A DNA stretch of 64,000 bases from an uncultured Lachnospiraceae bacterium (GTDB lineage: Bacteria; Bacillota; Clostridia; Lachnospirales; Lachnospiraceae). The position numbers and the translations under genes are program-made. A model generated the notes under the pieces. It did no database searches and had not been told where the DNA came from. It worked only from the letters and a program-made list of their open reading frames with translations. This document shows, in pieces, positions 14,786 through 24,060 of the stretch. How positions within the stretch are numbered: position 1 is the first letter of the stretch; every line of letters starts with the position of its first letter. The stretch covers positions 1 to 64,000 of the forward strand of contig CATBDC010000001.1 of assembly GCA_949502235.1 (NCBI GenBank), written 5' to 3'.

Positions 14786-17700
14786 TCAAACTATATATTT
14801 TGGAAGCCGCACTCTTTTGTAAACACCGTTTTTAAACAGCAGGCCGTCCCCAGGCTTCGGAAGCTCTCTCATGCTTGTGACAGGAAATATCGGTATCACT
14901 CCCTGAGGGCTTAGCACAAGCCCGTCTGACGCTTGCTTTACCAGCCTGTCCATCTCGCCTGCTGCGCGGGACTTCCCGGCATGGACTGCCGTGATGCAAG
15001 TAATCCCCAGAGCTGCCCCCTCCTTTATAAGGGAAACCGTCTTTTTCAGGTCTGTCTTTATAAATTCCGCAAAATAATCTATGTCATCAATGATAATTGT
15101 GCAGAAAGGGAACTTGTCTGCCGCCTGCCTCGGGCTTAACCCAGGACAGCCTTCCAGGTATTCTTTTATGAGCCTCCTCCTGTTTTCCAGCTCCTCTGAC
15201 AGCTCCTTTAGAAAGAGCATCGTTTCATGGCTCCCCTCCACATACAAAACATTAGCTGCCTGACGATACCGGTACATACCCATTCCCCTGTCATCAAATA
15301 TATAGGTTCTGCCTTTTACTGCCGCCTGATCCGCAAGAACCTGCAGCATATTTGTCTTTCCGGCTCCTGTATTTCCCACAATCACAAAGAGCCCTGCCGT
15401 CTTATCAAAGCCTCTCCCTGTTACGTCTTCCGTATCCAGCCCCACCAGATAGCTGCTCCCATCGTCTGCATATTCCTCCAGCATTGACGAGGTAAGCGCC
15501 TGGGGAAGCACCGGGATATGGGGCGCCTCCTTCCCCGGGTATTTCTGCCGGATTTTCTCTGTCAGCGACTTTAGCCCTCTGGAGTATAAAACCTTATCCC
15601 CGCAGGGTGCCATAACATAAAGCTGTGCTTCATGTACTATTTTCCCACCGGCAAGCACCCTCCCCTTTATATCTGACTGCTTATATTCTGTCCTTCCCAC
15701 TGCCAGGAAGGTTTCATTTTCCTCAAAATTATAGCCCGCGATTCTATTTTTGAAGTTATTTAAGGTGGCCTGCCGGATTCCATTCATCCTCGTTGTCGTG
15801 GCAGCCGTGTAGATGCCGAGGCTGCTGCCGTCCCTTGTAAGCCTTGTAAAAAACTCTTCCTCCTCTATCCCTGTCTCCTTTACGACCTCAAGCTGGTCTA
15901 CTGCCACAATCACCGCCTTCTCTGTCCTGCCTGTCCTTTTCCGGTATGCCAGCTCCCCGGTTATAAGCTTTTTAAACTTATAGTACCTCTCTTCGTCATC
16001 AATGGTAATATACTCCGCTGTATGAGGCAGGCTCCTAAGCGGCCTGCAGCCATGATTCCCATAATCCAGAATATAAAAATTCACTTCCTCTACATCCTTT
16101 AAAATAGACAGACTCATGAGTATCGTGGTCAAAAATACGGTCTTCCCAAAACCGCCTGAAGCCGCAAATAAAATATTTCCATCCCTTGTAAAGCTGTGTA
16201 TAAGCTGACTCTGCTCCTGAAGCTCCGGGATGTCGGTTTTCCCTATACATACGGAAAGCTCCTGCGATTCCTCTTTTTCTGGAGTGGTCTCTGTCTTACC
16301 CTTCTCTTTCACATACGGACTGATAAGCATATTCTCAAGAGGCGGCAGCCACGGGCTTCTGGCACGAATCTCATTTTTTTTGTCAAACACCTCTTTTATA
16401 TGCTCCACGACTGCCGTAAGCTGTGTTTTAAGCGAACGGTACATCTCCATTTCCCCGCTTAAATCCTGATTAACCAGCTCTCCCTGCCCCAGCTCATTTA
16501 CCATATAGACTCTTTCATCCAGGGTGCCCGTCTCTGCTTCTTCCTCTCTGTAAATCGTTCCGCTTAAGGCAGATTGAAACAGCTCATAGACTTCATTATT
16601 TCCCACCTGAAGATATGCCCTGCCCGGAAGAGTAATCCCCGCCGCATCCGTTGTTTTTAAGATTTCCTTACTGTCATTTTCATCCTGTACCTTCAGACAG
16701 ATCTTAAACCGGCTGTTGCTCCATATCTGATCGTCAACCACACCCGCCGGCTTCTGTGTGGCCAGAATCAGGTGAACCCCCAGGCTTCTCCCGATGCGTG
16801 CCGCTGATACAAGCTCCTTCATAAAATCCGGCTGCTCCTTCCTAAGCTCCGCAAACTCATCGCTGATAATAAAAAGATGGGGAACCGGCTCCTCTGCCTG
16901 TCCTTCTTTAAATAATCTCATGTATCCATTAATATGATTCACATGCAGACCCTTAAAGAGTCTCTGCCTGCGGGACAGCTCTGCCTTCACGGATTTAAGC
17001 GCCCGTATACTTCCTCCTCCGTCCAGATTCGTGATCGTTCCCAGATGATGAGGGAGCTCTTCAAATAAGCCCGCCATGCCGCCTCCCTTATAATCAATCA
17101 AAAGAAAGCCTGCCTCATGGGGATGGAAATTCACTGCCAGGGACAAAATATAGCTCTGAATAAGCTCAGACTTTCCAAAGCCCGTTGTTCCCGCTATCAG
17201 GCCGTGGGGGCCGTGCGCCCTTTCATGAAGATTCAGGTACAAAGCATCCTCTGCCGAGCGCATCCCAATAGGAACCGCCAGAGATTTATAGGATCGGTTC
17301 CCCTCCCATCTCTTCCGGATATTAAGCCCTTCCGGCTCCTTTACCTTGTACATTTCTAAAAAGGTAACAGTATCCGGAATCCGGTTTACCATCCCCTGCT
17401 CATGCTGGAGCACGCTAAGATCTCTTGCCAGCCATTCAAAATCCACCCCCTGGTCATCCTGAAACGTAACCTTCTGTTTTCTGTACTTTCGTTCCTCCAG
17501 AAGCAGGGTTCCCTCCGCAGGGTTATCTATAAGGAGTACAGTTCCTATATATTCCGGCAGATTTGAATAGCAGTCACTTGTATAGATAACGGAAATTCCA
17601 AGCTTATTTCCCTCCATTGGCAGATACTCCATGAGCCCGTGATTCAAAACCAGTGAAGGCTCATCGATTACAAACAGATATCGGGGCATAAATTCTCTCT

Positions 17701-18916
17701 TTCTCTTGTCCAAATGGGCTGCCCGCTCCTTCAAGATCTGTGTGATGCCGCCAAGCACCACGTCCCTGCTCCTTCCTGAATGAACCATTCCCAGAACATT
17801 GATTGACGGAATATGTACGTGAGGAAGCCAGCGCATCCATGCAAACTCTTCTTCATACTTTTCATCATAAACCGCAATGATGCGAAGATCGTGATAGCTG
17901 TGAAAAAATACCAGCTGGGACAAAAGTACTCTAAGCTGCAGATGCACATCCCCCTTTTCCCCTGCAAGCCCAAGATGAGCCTTTTTCATATCAATACTTC
18001 TCGGTCTGGTAATAACAGAAAATCTCCGGCAGATTTCTCCGGCAAGCTCTGTCAGCCTGTCCTTTTGCTCCTCCCATCCTGGTTCCTGATACTTAGGCCC
18101 GTAAGATCCCCTTCCTTCATAGAATCCTACTGACACCATAAGAAAATCCTCATCTGTGGAAATACGTTCATAAATGCGGCTGTTATATTCTCTTATCATT
18201 GCGTAAATTTCTGTAATCCCAGGATACCGGCTGGCATATATCCCCTGCTCCTGTATGCGGGCCTCAGCCATCTCTCTCTGCCTCTTCCACAAATAAGAAA
18301 GATATTTCTTTTCTCTTTCTTTTCTCTTTTTCCTTGCGTCCCTCTGGTCATTAAAATATTTTAATCCGGAAAAAACGGCAGTCACCGCCATAGCCGCACC
18401 GGACAGCAGCATATAAATTCCCCGTCCTATCAAGAGACCTACGGCAGTTGTCACGGCAAGCATCACAAATGTCGGCAGCACTGCCATGAAAAGACCTGAT
18501 GTTTTCTGTATTTCATTTCCCCCTGGAAGCTCTACGGATATGCTTTCTCCGGATAAATTCTTAAGAAGCCTCGGCGAACGCTTATAGAGGGGAAAGTCCT
18601 CAAAGGGCTTTTCTTCCTGCGGTTTTTCGGGCAAATCTGTCCTATAGCTGCCAGAAAGACCCCTGATGGCAATCTGTTCCTCCCACACCTCAATTTTTAT
18701 ATCCCTTATAGTCAGAACATCACCGGGCTTCAGCGGAAATTCCCCTGATACGATCTCCAGCCCGTTCCGATACAGAGGCTCCCCTCTTACGGCGTCCGCA
18801 AACCCTTTCATGCCTCTTATATAAATCCGGCCTTTTAATCCCCGGATCCGAAGCACTGCTTCCGCGCCTGCGGAAATCGTAATATTCTCTTCTCTTCCAA
18901 AAATATGTGTTTCCAT
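14786..18916 (-). CDS. essC: Type VII secretion FtsK/SpoIIIE ATPase
   Basis: 1376 residues, the motor and substrate receptor of the Firmicute type VII system. Residues 1-95 form an FHA-like region. Two membrane helices lie at about 142-187. Three ATPase modules follow: GTTGFGKSEL near 578 with Walker B IISDEFAEL near 682; ASGGFGKTVF near 923; and GNTGAGKTNM near 1185 with TIIIDDIDYFAEF. All three Walker A motifs keep the GK-S/T, so none looks dead by sequence. The length is slightly below the usual ~1480 aa. It starts behind AGAGGAAAAC, three bases after the essB stop. Confidence 0.95.
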   Translation of the reverse strand: METHIFGREENITISAGAEAVLRIRGLKGRIYIRGMKGFADAVRGEPLYRNGLEIVSGEFPLKPGDVLTIRDIKIEVWEEQIAIRGLSGSYRTDLPEKPQEEKPFEDFPLYKRSPRLLKNLSGESISVELPGGNEIQKTSGLFMAVLPTFVMLAVTTAVGLLIGRGIYMLLSGAAMAVTAVFSGLKYFNDQRDARKKRKEREKKYLSYLWKRQREMAEARIQEQGIYASRYPGITEIYAMIREYNSRIYERISTDEDFLMVSVGFYEGRGSYGPKYQEPGWEEQKDRLTELAGEICRRFSVITRPRSIDMKKAHLGLAGEKGDVHLQLRVLLSQLVFFHSYHDLRIIAVYDEKYEEEFAWMRWLPHVHIPSINVLGMVHSGRSRDVVLGGITQILKERAAHLDKRKREFMPRYLFVIDEPSLVLNHGLMEYLPMEGNKLGISVIYTSDCYSNLPEYIGTVLLIDNPAEGTLLLEERKYRKQKVTFQDDQGVDFEWLARDLSVLQHEQGMVNRIPDTVTFLEMYKVKEPEGLNIRKRWEGNRSYKSLAVPIGMRSAEDALYLNLHERAHGPHGLIAGTTGFGKSELIQSYILSLAVNFHPHEAGFLLIDYKGGGMAGLFEELPHHLGTITNLDGGGSIRALKSVKAELSRRQRLFKGLHVNHINGYMRLFKEGQAEEPVPHLFIISDEFAELRKEQPDFMKELVSAARIGRSLGVHLILATQKPAGVVDDQIWSNSRFKICLKVQDENDSKEILKTTDAAGITLPGRAYLQVGNNEVYELFQSALSGTIYREEEAETGTLDERVYMVNELGQGELVNQDLSGEMEMYRSLKTQLTAVVEHIKEVFDKKNEIRARSPWLPPLENMLISPYVKEKGKTETTPEKEESQELSVCIGKTDIPELQEQSQLIHSFTRDGNILFAASGGFGKTVFLTTILMSLSILKDVEEVNFYILDYGNHGCRPLRSLPHTAEYITIDDEERYYKFKKLITGELAYRKRTGRTEKAVIVAVDQLEVVKETGIEEEEFFTRLTRDGSSLGIYTAATTTRMNGIRQATLNNFKNRIAGYNFEENETFLAVGRTEYKQSDIKGRVLAGGKIVHEAQLYVMAPCGDKVLYSRGLKSLTEKIRQKYPGKEAPHIPVLPQALTSSMLEEYADDGSSYLVGLDTEDVTGRGFDKTAGLFVIVGNTGAGKTNMLQVLADQAAVKGRTYIFDDRGMGMYRYRQAANVLYVEGSHETMLFLKELSEELENRRRLIKEYLEGCPGLSPRQAADKFPFCTIIIDDIDYFAEFIKTDLKKTVSLIKEGAALGITCITAVHAGKSRAAGEMDRLVKQASDGLVLSPQGVIPIFPVTSMRELPKPGDGLLFKNGVYKRVRLPKYIV

Positions 18917-18919
18917 CTG

Positions 18920-19690
18920 TCAGTTTTCCTCTGTGCCGTCATCGCAGTAAGCATCAAGCCTGTCTGCCAGCTCCGTAATCTCCTTTAAAAGCTCCTCTGC
19001 CTCCCCCGCTTCAAGAGTCTTTTCCTGCCTGGGCGCAGGTCTCACGAAACTGTATACCGACACTGCCAGCAGGAAAATAATCAGAAATACAGATAAGATG
19101 CTGTATCTGACAAGCCATTTATATTTCATCCGGTCTACCCTTTTTGTTGCAGCCCGCTCCTCCTTCTGAAGATTTTTATAGTATTCTGATAATATCCTCT
19201 TTTCCTCCTGCACGGTTTCCGCCTCTAAAAGCATCACAAGCTTATGCTCTGCCCTCAGAAGCTCCTTACTGCCGTACAGATAATCCTCATACGGCCTTTT
19301 TCCTTCCAGAATATACAGGATTAATGCCTGATATTCCTTTAAAAAACATTTGCCCCGGTTCCTCTGTGAAGGAAGGATAATGTCCCGCTGCCTGACCCTT
19401 ATTCTGCCAAGAAAATCATAATACAGATTTCCCGGCTCAAGTAAAAAATCATATTTCCGGTACAGCTCCTTAAGCTCCCCTGTCTCAAGCAGCGCCTTAA
19501 GCTTTATATAGGTGTCCTCCCCCTTAAGCTCTTCAAAAGACTTCATCCCCTGCAGGTCAAAGCACATGGTAACTGCATCCTTTTCTTCCTCTATCCTGCA
19601 GGGAAGAAATAAATGGCTTTTTTCCTCAAGCCGCCTGAAATCATAGCCCGTCTTCGCCGTCATATCGTTTCTTTGAATCCTGATTTTCAT
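18920..19690 (-). CDS. essB: Type VII secretion protein EssB/YukC-like
   Basis: 256 residues. The N-terminal pseudokinase-like region (FLPCRIEEEKDAVTMCFDL, FLLEPGNLYYDFLGRIRVR, YQALILYILEGKRPYEDYLY) matches the YukC/EssB fold. One membrane helix follows at about 197-222 (LVRYSILSVFLIIFLLAVSV), then a short acidic tail. Typical EssB proteins are over 400 residues because of a long extracytoplasmic coiled-coil domain, so this one keeps only a stub outside the membrane. EssB forms the membrane pore/scaffold with EssC. It lies between esaB and essC in one operon. Confidence 0.87.
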   Translation of the reverse strand: MKIRIQRNDMTAKTGYDFRRLEEKSHLFLPCRIEEEKDAVTMCFDLQGMKSFEELKGEDTYIKLKALLETGELKELYRKYDFLLEPGNLYYDFLGRIRVRQRDIILPSQRNRGKCFLKEYQALILYILEGKRPYEDYLYGSKELLRAEHKLVMLLEAETVQEEKRILSEYYKNLQKEERAATKRVDRMKYKWLVRYSILSVFLIIFLLAVSVYSFVRPAPRQEKTLEAGEAEELLKEITELADRLDAYCDDGTEEN

Positions 19691-19708
19691 GCCGGTTTTC
19701 CTTTTCCA

Positions 19709-19963
19709 TTAAATTAACTCGTGCCCGTTTTCCGAAGAGCTTACCATAAGAATATCGCCATTATAAATATTACATTGTTTAAAACAAAGCTCCGGGTTCA
19801 TATATGCCTTCTGTCGGACAGAATACACCTGGATTCCCTTCCCCTCATATACTGGGGAGATGCAGCCGTTTTCGGCAAACAGAAAACAGACCTTCCGAAT
19901 CTGCTGATCCGGATTTACTATAATATCCCGCTCCACACTGCCCGCCCTGACGGTCAGCATCAT
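19709..19963 (-). CDS. esaB: Ubiquitin-fold type VII protein EsaB/YukD
   Basis: A protein of about 84 residues, MMLTVRAGSVERDIIVNPD through GDILMVSS, with the beta-grasp pattern of YukD/EsaB. The open frame extends to a GTG at 19978, but the AGAAGGGAA Shine-Dalgarno fits ATG 19963 or 19960. EsaB is a cytoplasmic accessory or regulatory protein of Firmicute type VII systems. It sits between esxA (stop 19981) and essB, as in Bacillus and Staphylococcus loci. Confidence 0.85.
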   Translation of the reverse strand: MMLTVRAGSVERDIIVNPDQQIRKVCFLFAENGCISPVYEGKGIQVYSVRQKAYMNPELCFKQCNIYNGDILMVSSSENGHELI

Positions 19964-19980
19964 TTCCCTTCTCTTCACGG

Positions 19981-20274
19981 TTAAAAGCCCCTGTTCATGG
20001 CACCTGCCGACCGGTCAAACTCGGCATACTGCTGCGCATTTGTGACAACGCCCTGGCCAATAGCGCTGATTAACTCCCGCATGGCATCAAAGGACGGCGC
20101 CATCTCGGCCACCCTCGCCGCAAAGCCCTCGTAACCGCTTCCCTCCCATAATTCCGGAAGCTGGCAGTTTACCACATCATTCAAATAATTCTGGAGAGCC
20201 GTGACATCCTCAACATGGCTTCCAATCTCATGCCCTCTTGCAACTACATCTTCTGTGTTCATTCTGATACTCAT
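19981..20274 (-). CDS. esxA: WXG100 secreted protein EsxA/YukE
   Basis: 97 residues, MSIRMNTEDVVARGHEIG through AGAMNRGF. The helix-turn-helix hairpin has its turn at LPELWEGSGYEGF, where WEG is the W-x-G motif (residues 43-45), and the C-terminal region contains YAEFD, matching the Y-x3-D/E export signal. The frame extends upstream to 20400, but AAGGAGGAAAAGACA sets the start at 20274. It is the first gene of the type VII operon and its hallmark substrate. A strong promoter lies about 200 bp upstream. Confidence 0.95.
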   Translation of the reverse strand: MSIRMNTEDVVARGHEIGSHVEDVTALQNYLNDVVNCQLPELWEGSGYEGFAARVAEMAPSFDAMRELISAIGQGVVTNAQQYAEFDRSAGAMNRGF

Positions 20275-20372
20275 TGTCTTTTCCTCCTTAAAATTAAAAG
20301 ATCGTGTATATAGCCCTGCAGTCTGTCCTCCTTTCATTTTAGATTTACATTCACATGGGTTTTTCAGCAGGC

Positions 20373-20450
20373 TGAAGACATCGAACGAAGTCTTCAACAT
20401 AGATTAAATAAATATGAATAAATAAGATCCATATAACGTGTTGAACAACA
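20373..20450 (-). promoter_or_regulatory. Hairpins in the esxA leader
   Basis: Within the ~190-nt leader, GAAGAC pairs with GTCTTC across a 10-nt loop (20373-20394), and GTGTTG pairs with CAACAC (about 20437-20450). No known riboswitch pattern is recognised. They may stabilise or attenuate the transcript. Confidence 0.35.
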
Positions 20451-20469
20451 CTATATGTATGTGAGTTGT

Positions 20470-20498
20470 ATCATATAATAAACCAGAAGCTTTGTCAA
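20470..20498 (-). promoter_or_regulatory. Sigma-A promoter of the type VII operon
   Basis: Consensus TTGACA (20493-20498, minus strand), a 17-bp spacer, TATGAT (20470-20475). It is the only good promoter between the ABC permease and esxA. Confidence 0.8.
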
Positions 20499-20521
20499 TA
20501 AAAAAAATCATATTTTTTTGA

Positions 20522-20554
20522 GGGACGGGGTATTTTGAAAAAGTGCCTGTCCCC
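20522..20554. repeat. GGGGAC palindromic repeat, copy 3a (diverged)
   Basis: GGGACGGGGTATTTTG...TGCCTGTCCCC: outer stem intact, inner part diverged as in the copy at 11190. It stands 18 bp from copy 3b, forming a tandem pair. Confidence 0.8.
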
Positions 20555-20572
20555 GTAAACTTTTTTGTTTCT

Positions 20573-20606
20573 GGGGACGGGGTATTTCTAGAAATACCCC
20601 GTCCCC
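20573..20606. repeat. GGGGAC 34-bp perfect palindrome, copy 3b
   Basis: Identical to 12853-12886 and 49686-49719, with the same flanking tttct / aac. It lies just after the stop of the ABC permease gene (20612) and probably terminates its transcript. Confidence 0.9.
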
Positions 20607-20611
20607 AACTC

Positions 20612-23203
20612 TTACTCCGCCTTCCTCATTCTTTCCACCACGCTCACCCTGCCAAGTCTCCTGTAGCATACTGACGGAACTACATATACTACCACTGCCA
20701 ATAGCGGGGTACATAATACCACTGGCAGAACCGTAAACCGCCAGGTAAAGAAGAAAATCCCTTCTCCTATGCTGCGGACCGCCGTCAGGTTCAGAATACC
20801 CCCTATTACAAGGGCGCTGATAACTGTAAATAAAGCATAATACCCGCCTTCATAGCACAGCATCTCTTTTAGCTGCTTTTCTGTCATGCCTACGGCCTCC
20901 ATCATAGCAAATTCCTGCTTTCTGGAGAGAACCGAAGTGACCATAGTATTTATAAAGTTCAAAATTCCTATCATTGCCAGGATAAACACCAGCAGGCCGC
21001 CAACCATGGCGTACATGTTCTTAGAATCATCAAATTCTGCTACAATGGTCGCCTTCGAGGTATACTGAAGCTCCGGGTTTATCTTTTCGCAATAATCCGA
21101 GATCCATCCTTCTATCTCCTCTTCATGGGCTGCTTCTACATTAAAAATTGTTCTCATAGGCTGGCTTTCTCCCATAAGATCCAGATATTCATCCTCCGGA
21201 AGGATAAAATTACAGTCAAACATCCCATAGCGCTGAAGCTCACAGGCATGCGGCATATTTGCTGCGGCGAGAACCTCGTACGTTCTTGTGTCTCCATTTT
21301 CATTTCTCACCGTCACCTTTTCCCCGGGCTGGAAAAAATCAATATAGTTTCCGCTTAATGTGTCAAATCTTGTGGCGATCACATACTTCCCACTCTTGAA
21401 TTTCTCCCAGTCGAGCTCTCCTTCCGGGTCTTCCAGCTTCTCCATCACCAGCCTGCTGACACCATATACCTTTCCGTCTATGTGCCGCTCCTTCCGATAG
21501 GCTTCAATCACCGCTTCCGTGTCGGTCCCCGGGCCGTCAAGCACCCATTCCATGGTTTCCCGCGCATCCTCATTTTCGAAAATCCGCTTTTCTAACAGCG
21601 AATATTCCTCATCCGTAAAGACGGGGTCAATCTCCTTCATGTAAATATTACCGTACGCTTCGATTCCTTCCTGCGCCTCTAACGCGGCCAGGAATTCCTT
21701 CGTCACCCCTTCTGTCTCCATCGCGTCATAGGTAACAGACAGATTATCCACGGTAGCATCTGCGACAGAAAAATCGCTGACTGTCATAGATGCTACGAAC
21801 CGATCCATGTCAAATCCCGTTACAAGGCTGTAAATGCAATTCAAAAGCACCAGTGCAAGAGACAAAGACGCTATGACCACTGCCGCCTTTTTCCGGTTTC
21901 TTTTCATATTCTGAAACGCCATTTCCCGCGGGGTCACACGTTTTGTTTTCTTGTCCTTCATATGTTTTTTTCTTCTATTTCCTTCTTCCTGCCCTTCCGT
22001 ATAACGGACTGCCTCTACCGCTGATACCTTTGATGCGATCCTGCAGGGACGGATGCTGCTTATAAGCACAGTGACAAAGGAAAATACAGCAGCTCCCCCA
22101 AAAATCCATGGTTTCAATACAATTTCCGTGCCTACATTTCCAGAAAATGTCAGTTCGTTCATAATAACCGGGAGCAGAAGCTTACCCACCGCCCCGCCAA
22201 GAAGAAGTCCTGCCGGGATTCCGTAAAGGGACAGCATATACGCCTGCCTGCGCACGATCTTTCGAAGCTGCTTCTCTGTTGTTCCTACTGTCTTTAACAG
22301 GCCGTAATACCGGATATCCTGATATACATTAATATAAAAAATGTTATAGATAATCAGATAGCCGGACACTAATATCACCAGCAAAAGTCCGGCAATCAGC
22401 AGCACAGCATCCGTATCAAGATTGCCCATATACGCCCAGTTAATGCCCACATACGCATCCTCCGGAAATCCGCACCGTCTGTTAAGCTCTTCCACCTGTT
22501 TTTCAATCTGGAAGCTGGTTGCAAAGTTAAAATCCGCCATGATCCTGCCCGCATAGTCTGAAGCATCCACTCCCGTTCCCATAGCAGAGGTAACCGGGGT
22601 CGGCGTCATCTTGTCCGCATGCTTCTTTGATACCAAGCCGATCTGGGACTGGGCAACACGGTCACCCTTAAAATAACCGCACAGGGTAAATGTCTTTTCA
22701 TAGGTTTTCTTTCCAGTATCGATAGTAAGAGGCACCTCTGCCCCCAGCTCGCAGGGGATACCAAGAGCCTTAAGCACAAGATCGCTGGTTACAAGCTCAT
22801 CTTCCTCCTCTGGCATATGTCCTTCCTCCGGGTAGCAGAAACCGAATCTCGCATCCAGATCCTCATAAAAACCTATCTCCGTCCTAAGCTTAATCAGCTC
22901 CTTATTTACCGCATTGCCCACTGCAATACGGTAAGAGATCTCCTTAATCTTCTTATCCTTCCTGACAATATCATACTCCTCCCTTGTCAGATATTTATAG
23001 CCGGCATGGGCGCTGGTTCCCACCTGGCGCATAGTGGACTGCTGCTGTTTATCTATCATGCTGCCGCCTATGGTAAATACAGAAGTAAATAGTACTGTCG
23101 TAAGGGCAATGGCAAGAACTGCTATCAGGTTCTTTCCCTTCCCCGCCTTTCTGGTCTTATCCGCAATCCGCGTAAGGACACGTCTGTTTTTCACCTTATT
23201 CAT
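20612..23203 (-). CDS. ABC transporter permease, FtsX/MacB type
   Basis: About 863 residues with a duplicated FtsX arrangement. One N-terminal helix (NLIAVLAIALTTVLFTSVF) and an extracytoplasmic domain are followed by three helices with the FtsX signature (YGLLKTVGTTEKQLRKIV). A second copy of the unit starts near residue 440 (REMAFQNMKRNRKKAAVVIA) and ends in three helices with MMEAVGMTEKQLKEML. Such permeases export peptides or act as antimicrobial-peptide sensors rather than classical importers. The frame opens at GTG 23212, but ATG 23203 has better spacing from AAAAGG. It overlaps the ATPase gene end by a few bases, so both are co-translated. Confidence 0.9.
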   Translation of the reverse strand: MNKVKNRRVLTRIADKTRKAGKGKNLIAVLAIALTTVLFTSVFTIGGSMIDKQQQSTMRQVGTSAHAGYKYLTREEYDIVRKDKKIKEISYRIAVGNAVNKELIKLRTEIGFYEDLDARFGFCYPEEGHMPEEEDELVTSDLVLKALGIPCELGAEVPLTIDTGKKTYEKTFTLCGYFKGDRVAQSQIGLVSKKHADKMTPTPVTSAMGTGVDASDYAGRIMADFNFATSFQIEKQVEELNRRCGFPEDAYVGINWAYMGNLDTDAVLLIAGLLLVILVSGYLIIYNIFYINVYQDIRYYGLLKTVGTTEKQLRKIVRRQAYMLSLYGIPAGLLLGGAVGKLLLPVIMNELTFSGNVGTEIVLKPWIFGGAAVFSFVTVLISSIRPCRIASKVSAVEAVRYTEGQEEGNRRKKHMKDKKTKRVTPREMAFQNMKRNRKKAAVVIASLSLALVLLNCIYSLVTGFDMDRFVASMTVSDFSVADATVDNLSVTYDAMETEGVTKEFLAALEAQEGIEAYGNIYMKEIDPVFTDEEYSLLEKRIFENEDARETMEWVLDGPGTDTEAVIEAYRKERHIDGKVYGVSRLVMEKLEDPEGELDWEKFKSGKYVIATRFDTLSGNYIDFFQPGEKVTVRNENGDTRTYEVLAAANMPHACELQRYGMFDCNFILPEDEYLDLMGESQPMRTIFNVEAAHEEEIEGWISDYCEKINPELQYTSKATIVAEFDDSKNMYAMVGGLLVFILAMIGILNFINTMVTSVLSRKQEFAMMEAVGMTEKQLKEMLCYEGGYYALFTVISALVIGGILNLTAVRSIGEGIFFFTWRFTVLPVVLCTPLLAVVVYVVPSVCYRRLGRVSVVERMRKAE

Positions 23204-23879
23204 CCCGGTCACCGCCTTTTAGGATACGGCCGTCCTCAATACGGATGATTCGGTCCGCAAGCTGTGCAATCTCATCATTATGGGTAATCATAACAATGGT
23301 CTGCCCAAATCTTTCCCCTGTCACCTTCAGAAGCCCCAGCACATCCTGACTGGTTCTGGAATCCAGGTTTCCGGTAGGCTCATCCGCCAGAAGGATAGCC
23401 GGCTTGGAGGCAAGGGCCCTGGCAATAGCCGCCCTCTGCTGCTGCCCGCCGGACAACTGACTGGGAAGGCTTAAAAGCTTCTCCTTAAGCCCGAGAATTT
23501 CCACCACTCTGTCCACATAATCCTTATCTACCTCATTGCCGTCCAGCTCAATAGGGAGCACAATGTTCTCATATATATTCAGCACCGGCACCAGATTATA
23601 GCTCTGGAAAACAAAGCCGATCTTCCTTCTGCGGAAAATACAAAGAGCGTCCTTCTTAAGGGAGGAAATATCCTTATCATCCACAATCACCTTCCCTGAC
23701 GTAGGATAATCCAGACCGCCCAGCATGTGCAGAAGCGTGGACTTTCCGCTGCCGCTTGTTCCCACAATTGCAAGAAATTCTCCCCTTTCCACCTCTAAAT
23801 TTATGCCGTCTAATGCCTTTACCTGATTCTCGCCTGATCCATAGTATTTTTTCAGGTCCTGTGTCTGTAAGATCTTCAT
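23196..23879 (-). CDS. ABC transporter ATP-binding protein, MacB/LolD type
   Basis: 227 residues with all ABC motifs: Walker A GTSGSGKSTL, Q-loop FVFQSYNLVP, signature LSGGQQQRAAIARAL, Walker B ILLADEPTGNLDS and H-loop IVMITHN. It powers the FtsX-type permease encoded immediately downstream. Such pairs often confer bacitracin or antimicrobial-peptide resistance under control of a neighbouring two-component system. Here the two-component genes lie upstream but are separated from it by hicAB. AAAAGGAGGCAGAC precedes ATG 23879. Confidence 0.95.
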   Translation of the reverse strand: MKILQTQDLKKYYGSGENQVKALDGINLEVERGEFLAIVGTSGSGKSTLLHMLGGLDYPTSGKVIVDDKDISSLKKDALCIFRRRKIGFVFQSYNLVPVLNIYENIVLPIELDGNEVDKDYVDRVVEILGLKEKLLSLPSQLSGGQQQRAAIARALASKPAILLADEPTGNLDSRTSQDVLGLLKVTGERFGQTIVMITHNDEIAQLADRIIRIEDGRILKGGDRDE

Positions 23880-23919
23880 GTCTGCCTCCTTTTCGCCGTC
23901 CGGGACTCCCCTGTATTAC

Positions 23920-23972
23920 AAAAGGTATAACCCTGACAGCCTTTTATTAGTTCTGTCCTGATTATACCTTTT
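23920..23972. promoter_or_regulatory. 20-bp imperfect inverted repeat upstream of the ABC genes
   Basis: On the minus strand the arms AAAAGGTATAATCAGGACAG and CTGTCAGGGTTATACCTTTT pair at 16-17 of 20 positions across a 13-nt loop. TATAAT within the left arm could be a -10 element. It is a candidate regulator site or attenuator for the transporter operon. Confidence 0.5.
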
Positions 23973-24060
23973 CATTCTTACCATACCCTTTCTCAAATCT
24001 AACAGATTCGAAAGAATCAAGGGCTTCACACAATTTTTCATAAATACTCAGATTTTCTTT

